In this document: one piece after another, positions 1-7,281 of the stretch
Numbering within the stretch: position 1 is the stretch's first letter
How the letters are laid out: each line of letters begins with the position of its first letter
Source of the DNA: Deltaproteobacteria bacterium
GTDB lineage: Bacteria; Myxococcota_A; UBA796; UBA9615
Direction: 5' to 3'
Assembly (NCBI GenBank): GCA_029261955.1
Contig: JAJDAI010001193.1
Coordinates: 1-17,216 of the forward strand
DNA length: 17,216 nucleotides
Translations under genes and position numbers: made by a program
Notes under the pieces: model-generated
Told to the model about the DNA's origin: nothing
What the model saw: only the letters and a program-made list of their open reading frames with translations
Database searches by the model: none

Positions 1-136
1 GAAACACCGCCGCCAGGTCGTAGGGCACCACGGTCGCCAGCGCCGTCAGCGCCCGCTCCAGGACCTCGTCCGTGCCATGCGGTGCCGCCACGAGCCGCGC
101 CAGCTCATGCAGATCCGCGGAGTAGTCCATCGCCAT
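1..136 (-). CDS. GAF-domain protein, N-terminal fragment (runs off left edge)
   Basis: About 45 codons are visible, reading MAMDYSADLHELARLV and later ALTALATVVPYDLAAVF. The second segment resembles the first helix and strand of a GAF sensory domain, as at the start of NorR-type sigma-54 activators and GAF-containing kinases or cyclases. There are two possible starts: ATG at 136 or ATG at 130. A GGAGGT Shine-Dalgarno sequence at 140-145 lies 3 nt from the first and 9 nt from the second, so 130 is at least as likely. The rest of the gene is outside the window, so the effector domain is unknown. A NorR-like nitric oxide sensor is only a guess. An operator-like inverted repeat sits immediately upstream at 147-176. 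Confidence 0.6.
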   Translation of the reverse strand, partial: MAMDYSADLHELARLVAAPHGTDEVLERALTALATVVPYDLAAVF

Positions 137-146
137 CTCACCTCCA

Positions 147-176
147 ACGACATATCGCTCAACAACGATATCTCGT
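147..176. promoter_or_regulatory. Operator-like inverted repeat upstream of the GAF gene
   Basis: The arms are ACGACATATCG (147-157) and CGATATCTCGT (166-176), separated by 8 nt. They pair at 10 of 11 positions. The repeat is AT-richer than its surroundings and sits just upstream of the GGAGGT ribosome site of the minus-strand GAF gene. A dimeric regulator site is the simplest reading; which regulator binds is unknown. Confidence 0.5.
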
Positions 177-195
177 CGCCAACAGCAACGCCATG

Positions 196-301
196 CCGTT
201 GCAAACCCCGGTGTCAGACACCGTTTGTTGCAGCGCTTCTGTGGGTCGCTCGACCAGCAAATACCACGCTATTTCGTTGGGCCAGCTGGGGTCTGACCCC
301 A
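196..301. repeat. REP-like palindrome pair (possible REPIN)
   Basis: Two perfect 15-bp palindromes of related design lie 63 bp apart: CGGTGTCAGACACCG at 209-223 and TGGGGTCTGACCCCA at 287-301. The first extends imperfectly, with TTGCAA at 199-204 facing TTGCA at 228-232. Between them are smaller hairpins: GGTCG/CGACC at 244-255 and AAATA/TATTT at 259-274. Palindromes built on GTC(A/T)GAC resemble REP elements mobilised by RAYT transposases, which I know from the family and did not test here. No transposase is present in the window. Confidence 0.45.
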
Positions 302-359
302 AGGGGCTCGTTCCGGCATGGGGGGTGCATTGGTTCTGGGGCACAACCCCGGAGTTTCC

Positions 360-1076
360 ATGTTCGAGAATCGCGAAGGCACCCGAGTCCCCTCCGTCAC
401 CCTGCGCGTCCGCGAGGACGGCGCCTGGCGCGACCTGAGCACCGACGAGCTGTTCGCCGGCCGCACGGTCGTCTTGTTCTCCCTGCCCGGGGCGTTCACG
501 CCCACCTGCTCCTCGGCGCACGTGCCGCGCTACGAGGAGCTCTACGACGACCTGGCCGCGGCCGGGGTGGACGAGATCGTCTGCGTGTCCGTGAACGACT
601 CCTTCGTCATGGACGCCTGGAAGGCCGACCAGGGGGCGGAGCGGGTGCGCTTCCTGCCCGACGGCAACGGCACCTTCACCGACGCCATGGGGATGCTGGT
701 GCAGAAGGAGGACCTGGGCTTCGGGGCGCGGTCGTGGCGCTACTCGATGCTGGTGAAGGACGGCGTGATCGAGCGGCACTTCGTCGAGCCGGACGTGCCC
801 GGCGACCCCTTCGAGGTGTCGGACGCGGACACGATGCTGACCGCGCTGGGCGGGTCGGCCTCGGCGGACGTGCTGCTGTTCACGAAGCCGGGATGCCGCC
901 ACTGCACGCGAGCGAAGGGCGCGCTGACCGAGGCCGGGCTGGGCTGGGCTGAAGTGCAGACCACGCCGCGCATCCTGCGGGCGCTGCCGGGGCCGGGCAC
1001 CACGCCGCAGGTCTTCGTCGACGGCGCCTACCTGGGCGGAGCCGACGAGCTGGTCGCCTGGCTCGCCGAGCGCTGA
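360..1076 (+). CDS. Hybrid peroxiredoxin-glutaredoxin (Prx5-Grx fusion)
   Basis: This 238-residue protein joins a Prx5-type peroxiredoxin to a glutaredoxin, close to the roughly 240 residues usual for this family. Residues 1-165 are the peroxiredoxin: PGAFTPTCS carries the peroxidatic Cys50, and Arg128 in SWRYSM fits the conserved active-site arginine. Residues 168-238 are the glutaredoxin: FTKPGCRHC has the redox pair Cys179/Cys182, and TTPQ supplies the cis-proline (Pro216). The family reduces hydrogen peroxide and organic hydroperoxides in the cytoplasm, using glutathione through the fused Grx domain. The start is ATG 360, with GGAG at 351-354 and a 5-nt spacer. An in-frame ATG at 318 would add 14 unconserved residues. 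It is convergent with the YceI-like gene. Confidence 0.93.
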   Translation: MFENREGTRVPSVTLRVREDGAWRDLSTDELFAGRTVVLFSLPGAFTPTCSSAHVPRYEELYDDLAAAGVDEIVCVSVNDSFVMDAWKADQGAERVRFLPDGNGTFTDAMGMLVQKEDLGFGARSWRYSMLVKDGVIERHFVEPDVPGDPFEVSDADTMLTALGGSASADVLLFTKPGCRHCTRAKGALTEAGLGWAEVQTTPRILRALPGPGTTPQVFVDGAYLGGADELVAWLAER

Positions 1077-1089
1077 GCCAGCGCTGGCT

Positions 1090-1118
1090 TGCCCCGGGGC
1101 CTCAGGTGCCCCGGGGCA
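1090..1118. terminator. GC-rich stem-loop between convergent genes
   Basis: TGCCCCGGGGC (1090-1100) and GCCCCGGGGCA (1108-1118) form a perfect 11-bp stem with a 7-nt loop. A separate 14-bp palindrome, AGCCAGCGCTGGCT, precedes it at 1076-1089. There is no U-tract on either strand, but the position between two converging stop codons suggests a bidirectional terminator or transcript-end stabiliser. Confidence 0.6.
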
Positions 1119-1124
1119 GGCAGC

Positions 1125-1796
1125 TCAGCTGCGCGGGGCGGCGATCTCGATGGTCAGCGCGACGTTGTCCTTGATGAGGTCGTCGGGCTTGCCGGGGTAG
1201 ACCACGCCGAAGTCCTGGCGGTAGATGACGAACTCGGCCTTGCAGGTCACGCCGTCGGCGGAGACGGCGAGGGTCGCGGGGAAGGTGATCCGCTTCGTCG
1301 CGCCGCGCAGCGTCAGGTCGCCGCTGATGGAGTGGGTGGTGCCCTCACCGGCCTCCTCCTTGATCTCCGCGGAGGTGAAGGTGGAGGTGGGGTGGGTCGC
1401 GACGTCGAAGAAGTCGCCGCTCTGCAGGTGCTTGGTGAGCTTCGGGTGGTCGGCCTCGATGGAGGCCATCTGCACGGTGAAGTTGAGGCCCACGACGCTG
1501 TCACCGTCCACGGAGACTTCGCCGGACCACTCGCGGGCGTCGATCTCGTGCTGCTTGGTGACCTTGGCGCCCACGATGTGGAGGGTCGACTTGCTCGGGT
1601 CGATGGCGAGCGCGGTGCCGGCGGCGGCGGGCTCCTCGGCGGCGGCTTCGGCCGGCTTCTCGGCCGCAGCAGCGGGCTTCTCGGCGGCGGCCGGGGCCTC
1701 CTCGACGGTGGCGGCAGTCTTGCCCTCGCCCGGGTCGGCGGCGCAGGCGGTGAGCAGGCTGAAGGCGGCGAGGCTCAGGATCAGACGAATCGACAT
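1125..1796 (-). CDS. YceI-family lipoprotein
   Basis: A 223-residue lipoprotein. The signal peptide ends in a lipobox, LTAC, with Cys18 as the acylation site. Ala at +2 argues against inner-membrane retention. Residues 24-60 are a low-complexity Ala/Glu/Lys/Pro linker. Residues 62-221 look like a YceI beta-barrel domain (lipid- or isoprenoid-binding lipocalin-like fold): note GDFFDVATHPTSTFTS, a GDLTLRGATKRITFP strand pair, and the C-terminal RQDFGV...LIKDNVALTIEI signature. The start is ATG 1796, preceded by GAGGAG with a 6-nt spacer. The ligand cannot be told from sequence. It follows the GGDEF-EAL gene on the same strand after 121 bp, so co-transcription is possible but not evident. Confidence 0.88.
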   Translation of the reverse strand: MSIRLILSLAAFSLLTACAADPGEGKTAATVEEAPAAAEKPAAAAEKPAEAAAEEPAAAGTALAIDPSKSTLHIVGAKVTKQHEIDAREWSGEVSVDGDSVVGLNFTVQMASIEADHPKLTKHLQSGDFFDVATHPTSTFTSAEIKEEAGEGTTHSISGDLTLRGATKRITFPATLAVSADGVTCKAEFVIYRQDFGVVYPGKPDDLIKDNVALTIEIAAPRS

Positions 1797-1896
1797 GCAG
1801 TTCTCCTCGGAATGAAGCGCGGAGACTAGCGCCGGATCGACGGGTCGGCTGGCCGCAGCCTGCAGATCATCCAGGCGGGAGCTGGGTCGACGCCGC

Positions 1897-1915
1897 GGGG
1901 GCCTCGACGTCCCCC
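1897..1915 (-). terminator. Possible weak stem-loop after the GGDEF-EAL gene
   Basis: GGGGG (1897-1901) and CCCCC (1911-1915) can pair around a 9-nt loop directly after the stop codon of the minus-strand GGDEF-EAL gene. It has no U-tract, so the call is weak. Confidence 0.25.
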
Positions 1916-1917
1916 AT

Positions 1918-4032
1918 TCAGAGCACCGAGGGCGTCGCGAAGGGCTCCTCGGCGCGGCCCAGGGCGCGGGCGAGCGCGTGGTCGGGAGGCTCGGCGGCGG
2001 CGAAGAGCCAGCCCTGACCCCGCACGACCCCGAGCTCGAGCAGCATGCGCCGCTGCTCCTGGGTCTCGACGCCTTCGGCCACGATCCGGAGATCGAGGGT
2101 CTGGGCGAGGCCGACGACGGTGCGCACGATGGCGCGGGCTTCGCGGTCGACGCCGAGACGCCCCACGAAGGAGCGGTCGATCTTGAGGCTCTGGACCGGG
2201 AAGCGGTGCAGCCAGCCCAGGGAGCTGTATCCAGTTCCGAAGTCGTCGATGGCGATGGAGAGGCCCAGGGCGCGAAGCCGGTGGCAGATCTGCACCGCGG
2301 TCTCGGGCGAGCCCATGGCGGTGCTCTCGGTGATCTCCAGCTTGATCAGCTTGGGATCCACGTCCGCGGCCGCGATGAGGCCCTGAAGCTCCTCGACGAG
2401 CCCCTCGTCGTTGAACTGCCGGGGCGACAGGTTGACCGCGACGCCGAGCTCCGGCGTCGCGGGAGCGGAGGAGACCCAGCGCTTCAGGAAGGCGCAGGCC
2501 TGCTCGACGATGCTGTGGCCCAGCTGCGAGATCAGGCCCGTCTCCTCGGCGAGCGGCACGAACTCCGCGGGGGAGGCCTCCAGGCCCCCGCCGGGCCAGC
2601 GCGCCAGCGCCTCGAAGCCGAGCACGCGGCCGTCCAACAGCGACACGATGGGCTGGAACCAGGCTTCGATCTCACCCTTGTCGATGGCGGGCCCCAGCGC
2701 GCGCTCGAGCAGCAGGCGGCGCACGAGGCGACCGGACTGCTGCTCGTCGTGCAGCACGGACTGGCCGCGGCCCCGCTGCTTGGCGATGTACATCGCGCGG
2801 TCGGCGTTGCGCAGGACCTCGTCGGGCGCGGTGCTGCCGTCGCCCACGGCCACGCCGATGCTCGCCCCCACCGAGAAGCTGCCGGTGCTGAGCCGGTACT
2901 GCTCCGAGAGCGCCTCGCGCAGCCGCTCGGCCAGGCGCAGCGCGCCCTCGTCGTCGATGTCTTCGACCAGCACGGTGAACTCGTCCCCGCCGAGCCGCGC
3001 GAGGGTGTCGGAGGGCCTCATCACGCGCCGGATGCGCGCAGCCACCGACCGAAGCAGGCGGTCGCCGGTCTCGTGGCCCGAGGAGTCGTTGACCGGCTTG
3101 AAGCGGTCCAGGTCGATGAAGAGCACCCCGAACTGCCCCGGAGCCCGCTTCAGGCGCCGCACCGCGTGGGAGAGGCGGTCCATGAAGAGCGCGCGGTTGG
3201 CGAGGCCCGTGAGCGGGTCGTGCAGGGCGTTGTGCAGGAGCTGGCGCTGGGCGTCCTTGGTGGCCGTGATGTCCGTCTGCGAGCCCGCCATGCGCGCGGG
3301 CTTGCCGTCCTCGCCGCGCACGGCGACGCCCCGGGCCAGCATCCAGCGCCAGGTGCCGTCCTGCGCGCGGGTGCGGTACTCCCACTGCAGGGTGTCGGTC
3401 TCCCCGCGCAGGTGGTCGTCGATGGCCTGCTGGAGGCCCGCCAGGTCGTCGGGATGCACGAGGTCGAGCCAGTCCGTCGCGCGGCCCAGGGTCGAGGCCT
3501 GCGGGCGCCCGAGCTGCCCGTGCCAACGGGGCGACAGGTAGAGCTGGCGCCCGGCGAGGTCCCAGTCCCAGAGCCCGTCGTTGGCCCCCTGGGCCGCGAG
3601 GGCGTAGCGCTCTTCGCTGCGGCGCAGGGCCTCCTCGCGCGCCTCGAACTCCGTGAAGTCCCGCCGCACCGTGACCACCCGCTCCAGGCTGCCGTCGCTG
3701 CCCAGGCTGGGGATGAGGGTCGTGCGGCAGTTCAGCAGCGTCCCGTCCTTGCGGCGCGCGACGATGTCCCCCTCCCACTTCTGGCCCGCCTCGAGCTGGA
3801 CCCGCAGCTCGGCCCAGAAGGCGGCGTCGTGCACGCCCGAGTTCAGCAGCTCCGAGGGGGTGCGCCCGAGGGCCTCAGCCGCCGTGTAGCCCGTCATCTG
3901 CTCCCAGGCAGCGTTGACGTTGAGCACTCGGCCCTGGCCGTCCGCGAGCACCACCGAGTCGGTCAGGTGCTCGAGAAGTTCTTCGAGCCAATGGAGCTTC
4001 TCCGCGTCGGAGAGCTGGTCGTAGGGCCGCAA
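1918..4032 (-). CDS. PAS-PAS-GGDEF-EAL cyclic-di-GMP signalling enzyme
   Basis: A 704-residue protein with no evident membrane segments, so probably cytoplasmic. PAS 1 spans about 18-128 and PAS 2 about 140-258 (GLWDWDL, LVHPDD, WRWMLARG). The GGDEF domain (about 263-430) has an intact LGGDEF site at 347-352 and an RxxD inhibitory site at 339-342, so diguanylate cyclase activity with product feedback is plausible. The EAL domain (about 438-692) keeps EAL at 474-476, NLSPRQF, LEITES, DDFGTGYSS and KIDRSFV, so phosphodiesterase activity is also plausible. Which activity dominates cannot be read from sequence. I chose TTG 4032 because AGGGGA (4039-4044) lies 6 nt upstream. The alternative ATG at 4167 adds 45 unconserved residues and runs through the divergent tRNA promoter. 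Confidence 0.93.
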   Translation of the reverse strand: MRPYDQLSDAEKLHWLEELLEHLTDSVVLADGQGRVLNVNAAWEQMTGYTAAEALGRTPSELLNSGVHDAAFWAELRVQLEAGQKWEGDIVARRKDGTLLNCRTTLIPSLGSDGSLERVVTVRRDFTEFEAREEALRRSEERYALAAQGANDGLWDWDLAGRQLYLSPRWHGQLGRPQASTLGRATDWLDLVHPDDLAGLQQAIDDHLRGETDTLQWEYRTRAQDGTWRWMLARGVAVRGEDGKPARMAGSQTDITATKDAQRQLLHNALHDPLTGLANRALFMDRLSHAVRRLKRAPGQFGVLFIDLDRFKPVNDSSGHETGDRLLRSVAARIRRVMRPSDTLARLGGDEFTVLVEDIDDEGALRLAERLREALSEQYRLSTGSFSVGASIGVAVGDGSTAPDEVLRNADRAMYIAKQRGRGQSVLHDEQQSGRLVRRLLLERALGPAIDKGEIEAWFQPIVSLLDGRVLGFEALARWPGGGLEASPAEFVPLAEETGLISQLGHSIVEQACAFLKRWVSSAPATPELGVAVNLSPRQFNDEGLVEELQGLIAAADVDPKLIKLEITESTAMGSPETAVQICHRLRALGLSIAIDDFGTGYSSLGWLHRFPVQSLKIDRSFVGRLGVDREARAIVRTVVGLAQTLDLRIVAEGVETQEQRRMLLELGVVRGQGWLFAAAEPPDHALARALGRAEEPFATPSVL

Positions 4033-4038
4033 GCTGGT

Positions 4039-4044
4039 TCCCCT
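4039..4044 (-). promoter_or_regulatory. Ribosome binding site deciding the TTG start
   Basis: AGGGGA on the minus strand lies 6 nt before TTG 4032, where conserved PAS-type sequence begins. No comparable site precedes the upstream ATG at 4167. Confidence 0.6.
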
Positions 4045-4124
4045 GGGTTGCCGGATCAGTGTAGCTCTCCCGCTGTCGGCGGGTCCGAGCGGGGCCGGTG
4101 TGGAATTTTTGCACCCGGGGCCCG

Positions 4125-4153
4125 TTGACACCCGCTTCCGGGTGCCGTAAATC
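4125..4153 (+). promoter_or_regulatory. Sigma-70 type promoter for tRNA-Asp
   Basis: A perfect -35 hexamer, TTGACA (4125-4130), is followed by a 17-bp spacer and a weak -10, TAAATC (4148-4153). Transcription would start near 4160, giving a leader of about 45 nt before the tRNA. The spacer contains an inverted repeat, CACCCG (4129-4134) and CGGGTG (4139-4144), which could bind a factor. Confidence 0.6.
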
Positions 4154-4205
4154 TTCCGTCCGCTCACCGCAGCCTGGGCTGTGGGGGCACGATCTCAGAC
4201 AAATT

Positions 4206-4282
<77 letters not shown>

Positions 4283-4290
4283 TCTCGGAG

Positions 4291-4320
4291 ACCCCGGAGT
4301 TCAATGAACTCCGGGGTTTT
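4291..4320 (+). terminator. Rho-independent terminator of tRNA-Asp
   Basis: A perfect 12-bp stem: ACCCCGGAGTTC (4291-4302), loop AAT, GAACTCCGGGGT (4306-4317). A T-run (4317-4320) follows. It is 8 nt after the tRNA. The minus strand lacks a matching T-run, so termination is mainly for the plus strand. Confidence 0.9.
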
Positions 4321-4332
4321 CGTGTTCTGGGG

Positions 4333-7257
4333 CTACTCGACCTCCACCGAAACGACAAAAGACGCGACGGGCGCCAGTTCGTCGTCGGTCGGTAGTCCCT
4401 CCTCGGCGATCGCGCGATCCGCGAGGCGCACCTCCAGGCTGTGCGGCCCCGGGCTGAGGTCGGTGAAGGATGCGCTGCCGTCCGCGTCGGTGCCCTGGAA
4501 CAGGCCGTCGACGTAGAGGTGCACGTGGCGGCCCAAGGGACCGTCGGCGTCCTCCCCGTCGAGCTCGAAGCCGCGGGTGGCGTAGACCACGCTGACCTCG
4601 GGCCCCGCGACCACCGAGCCGTCGCTGAGGCCTTCGAAGAAGGTGCAGGGTTCGTAGTCGAAGGAGACGACGTCGAAGGCCTCGAGTTCCTGGTGGTCGA
4701 CCTGGGCCAGGACGACCCCGATCTCGTGGCTGCAGCCGTTGACCTCGGGCAGCTCGAAGACCCCGTCCGCGTCCAGGCCGGCGTAGGCATCGTCCAGGTA
4801 GATGTGCACGTGGCCGACGCCTGGATCAGCCTCGCCGCCGTTGAGGTTGTCGGGGTCGAGGGTGAAGCCCGAGACGCTGTACTGAAGCTCGACGCCAGGC
4901 CCCACGACGGTCGAGGCAGGCGCGGGAGCGAGGACCTCGACCCGGGGCTCGGCAACCGTGACGTCCACCGCGTCCACCACCTCGGGCGCGAGCGAGGAGC
5001 CGTCGTTGTCCACGAGCTCGACCGCGAGCTCGAAGGCCCCCTCCTCCGGCGGCACGAGGAAGACCGAGCCGTCGGCGTCGCGGTCCGCGAGGCTGCCGTT
5101 CAGGGTGATGCGCACATGGCCGACGCCGGCCTGGTTGGGTTGGTCCACCGCCCCGCCGTCGAGCGTGAAGCCCTCGACCTCGTAGGCCACCTCGAAGCCG
5201 GCGGGCGGCAGGGTCGCGCCGTCGCCGGGGGCCAGCAGGGTGATGGAGGGTTCGGCGGACACGAGCTCGGCCGTCGCGCTGTCGGTGACGGGCGGGTCGA
5301 GCGGGCTGCCGTCCAGCGTCGTGACCAGCTGGACGTCGACCGTGTGCACGCCCGGCTCGAGGCCATCGAGCACGAAGAGCGGACCGCCGGTCGTGCCGCG
5401 GGGGATCCCGTCCACCACGAGCCGCCAGAGCAGCTCGCGATCGCCGCCCTCCTGGCCAGCCAGCTCGGGAGCCAACCGCGCGCCGGTCACCTCGACCTCG
5501 ACCGGCAGGTGGATGCCCTGCACGCGGAACGGATCCGCGTCGCGAACGATGTGGATGGCGATCGGTTCGTCCGGGACGCTCGTACCGCAGGCGGGCAGCA
5601 CCAACAGCAGGAGCCAGGGACGATGCCGAGCCAGCAGCAGAAGCAGAAGCAGCGCGCCCAGGCCCGCGGAGCCACCCGCGATGCCGCAGCCGACGACGAG
5701 GCCCGAGTCCGCGAGGGCGCAGGGGGCGTCCAGCCCGTCGGCGAAGCCGTTGCAGTCGTTGTCGAGGCCGTCGTCGCAGTCCTCGGGGAGCGCGGGGCTG
5801 ACGGCTGCATTCCCGTCGTCGCAGTCCCCCTCGGCCACGCTGACGCCGTCGCCGTCGGCCAGCTCGGCGCCGAGCAGCACGTAGACGGCGCCGGTGCTCA
5901 GCGCGCCGGGGCTCCCCACGAGCAGGTCGTCGTAGCCGTCCCCTTCCAGATCCAAGACCGCGAGCGCGGTGCCGGCCCCGGTGCCCCCCGCGCCCAGGAA
6001 GCGCGCGAAGGCGACGTCGAGGTCGGCGAGCCCGGCCAGCCGCTCGGCGAAGACCGAGACGAGGCCTGCGTCCTCTCCGCCGGCTTCGCTCGCCTCTGCG
6101 GCGGGCTGCGCGGCCAGCTCGGAGATGACGCCGTCCCCGTCGAGGTCGGCCCAGCCCACCAGGACTCCGCCCGCTTCCCCCGTGCCCTCCAGCTCCGCCA
6201 CGGCTTCGGACAGGTCCGCACCGTCCTCGGTGGAGAAGGCGAGCGCGCCGCCACCCTCGGGGCCAGCGCGACCGACCCAGACGCGGCCTCTGCCGGTCGA
6301 AATCGGGGCCCCGACCGCCGCCTCGGGCTCGTCGAAGCGACGCGCGAGCAAGGCGTCGCCTTCGCCCAGCTCCGCCCCGTCTGCCTCTCGGCCTCCGAAG
6401 AGCAGCAGCGCGCCGCCGCGGGTGGCGGGGGCGTTGTTCGCGGGAAGACCGACCCAGAGGTCGTCGCGGCCGTCGCCGTCGAGGTCGCCGGCGTCCGCCA
6501 GGCTTCCCCGCAGGTCCAGGCCGGCGGTCGGCTGGCCGAGGCCGTCGACGTCGAAGGACCAGGCGACGCGTGCGTCGAGGCTGTGCGACGGGCCCCAGGC
6601 CTCGGCGGCCCGGCCCAGGACGATGGAGACGCGCCCCGCGGTCGACTGGAGGCCGCCGGCGCGGGTGAGCACGGCGAGGTCGGCGAGCCCGTCCCCATCC
6701 GCGTCCCCGGCGGAGGCGATCACGGCGCCGAGCCGCGCGCCGTCGGCGTCCCCCTGGAGCACCACGAGCGGCTGGGGGTCGTCGCCCCACAGCTCGGGAC
6801 CGCCCCGGTAGATGAGCACCCGGCCCTCGGGCGTGTCGTTGCCGGGGAAGCCGGGCTCACCCACGGCGAGGTCGCCGATCCCATCCCCGTCCACGTCACC
6901 CAGCGCGACGACCTGGCTCCCGAGCATGGACCCGGGCGCGCCGCGGAACACGGCCGCCTCGGCCAGCGACACGAAGCGCTGCTCGAGGATGGCGGCGCCG
7001 GACAGCAGGTAGACTCGGCCCGCGCCCTCACCGGCCGCCGGGGCGCCCACCGCGAGGTCGGGCACGCCGTCGCCATCGAGGTCGCCGGGCACCGCCAGGG
7101 AGCTGCCGGCCGCCTCGTCCGCGAGGGCACCGACGATGACTCGGGGAGCGGAGTCCAGGGGCACATCCCCCGGATTCAAGGCCAGCGCAGGGCTGGCGAG
7201 GGTCAGCAGGCCCAGCGGGAAGGCAACTGCGTGCAGGATTCGGGTACCGACGTTCAC
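4333..7257 (-). CDS. Exported FG-GAP/MopE-motif protein joined to an Ig-like repeat lipoprotein-like region
   Basis: A 974-residue ORF. The start is GTG 7257, with GGGAG (7263-7267) 5 nt upstream; in-frame codons before it are unconserved. Residues 1-26 form a signal peptide (cleavage near ALA-LNPG). About 35-470 holds roughly six FG-GAP/integrin-alpha-like repeats with calcium-binding DxDGDG cores (first at 59-67). Residues 477-512 form a MopE-type Asp/Cys motif (GDCDDGN, DGLDNDCNG). Residues 524-546 look like a C-terminal sorting signal: Cys524, a Leu-rich membrane segment, then ARHR. Immediately after, LLLLVLPAC (Cys557) looks like a lipobox, followed by about four 95-100-residue Ig-like repeats (575-972). 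Three of these share a GHVHIYLD-type strand and DADG turn. There is no stop between the halves. It may be a true fusion, or two genes merged by a lost stop or assembly error. Location is the cell surface or envelope. Confidence 0.75.
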   Translation of the reverse strand: MNVGTRILHAVAFPLGLLTLASPALALNPGDVPLDSAPRVIVGALADEAAGSSLAVPGDLDGDGVPDLAVGAPAAGEGAGRVYLLSGAAILEQRFVSLAEAAVFRGAPGSMLGSQVVALGDVDGDGIGDLAVGEPGFPGNDTPEGRVLIYRGGPELWGDDPQPLVVLQGDADGARLGAVIASAGDADGDGLADLAVLTRAGGLQSTAGRVSIVLGRAAEAWGPSHSLDARVAWSFDVDGLGQPTAGLDLRGSLADAGDLDGDGRDDLWVGLPANNAPATRGGALLLFGGREADGAELGEGDALLARRFDEPEAAVGAPISTGRGRVWVGRAGPEGGGALAFSTEDGADLSEAVAELEGTGEAGGVLVGWADLDGDGVISELAAQPAAEASEAGGEDAGLVSVFAERLAGLADLDVAFARFLGAGGTGAGTALAVLDLEGDGYDDLLVGSPGALSTGAVYVLLGAELADGDGVSVAEGDCDDGNAAVSPALPEDCDDGLDNDCNGFADGLDAPCALADSGLVVGCGIAGGSAGLGALLLLLLLARHRPWLLLLVLPACGTSVPDEPIAIHIVRDADPFRVQGIHLPVEVEVTGARLAPELAGQEGGDRELLWRLVVDGIPRGTTGGPLFVLDGLEPGVHTVDVQLVTTLDGSPLDPPVTDSATAELVSAEPSITLLAPGDGATLPPAGFEVAYEVEGFTLDGGAVDQPNQAGVGHVRITLNGSLADRDADGSVFLVPPEEGAFELAVELVDNDGSSLAPEVVDAVDVTVAEPRVEVLAPAPASTVVGPGVELQYSVSGFTLDPDNLNGGEADPGVGHVHIYLDDAYAGLDADGVFELPEVNGCSHEIGVVLAQVDHQELEAFDVVSFDYEPCTFFEGLSDGSVVAGPEVSVVYATRGFELDGEDADGPLGRHVHLYVDGLFQGTDADGSASFTDLSPGPHSLEVRLADRAIAEEGLPTDDELAPVASFVVSVEVE

Positions 7258-7262
7258 GAGCG

Positions 7263-7267
7263 CTCCC
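7263..7267 (-). promoter_or_regulatory. Ribosome binding site deciding the GTG start
   Basis: GGGAG on the minus strand, 5 nt before GTG 7257. The signal peptide begins right after it, which fixes the start of the FG-GAP gene. Confidence 0.6.
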
Positions 7268-7281
7268 TCAGACTCCGGGCG

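Noticed and set aside
77..952. Plus-strand ORF of 291 codons overlapping the Prx-Grx gene
   Set aside because: Arg/Gly-rich out-of-frame shadow with no domain. The Prx-Grx frame has intact motifs and a ribosome site.
1978..4128. Long plus-strand ORF of 716 codons opposite the GGDEF-EAL gene
   Set aside because: It is an antisense shadow produced by high GC. The minus strand carries intact, recognisable domain motifs.
4033..4167. ATG 4167 as the start of the GGDEF-EAL protein
   Set aside because: There is no ribosome site, the added residues are unconserved, and it overlaps the divergent tRNA promoter.
4441..7281. Plus-strand extension of the barrel-protein ORF to 4441
   Set aside because: It is antisense to the FG-GAP/MopE gene, low-complexity Gly/Ala/Arg/Val sequence. 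The signal peptide at 7282 marks the real start.
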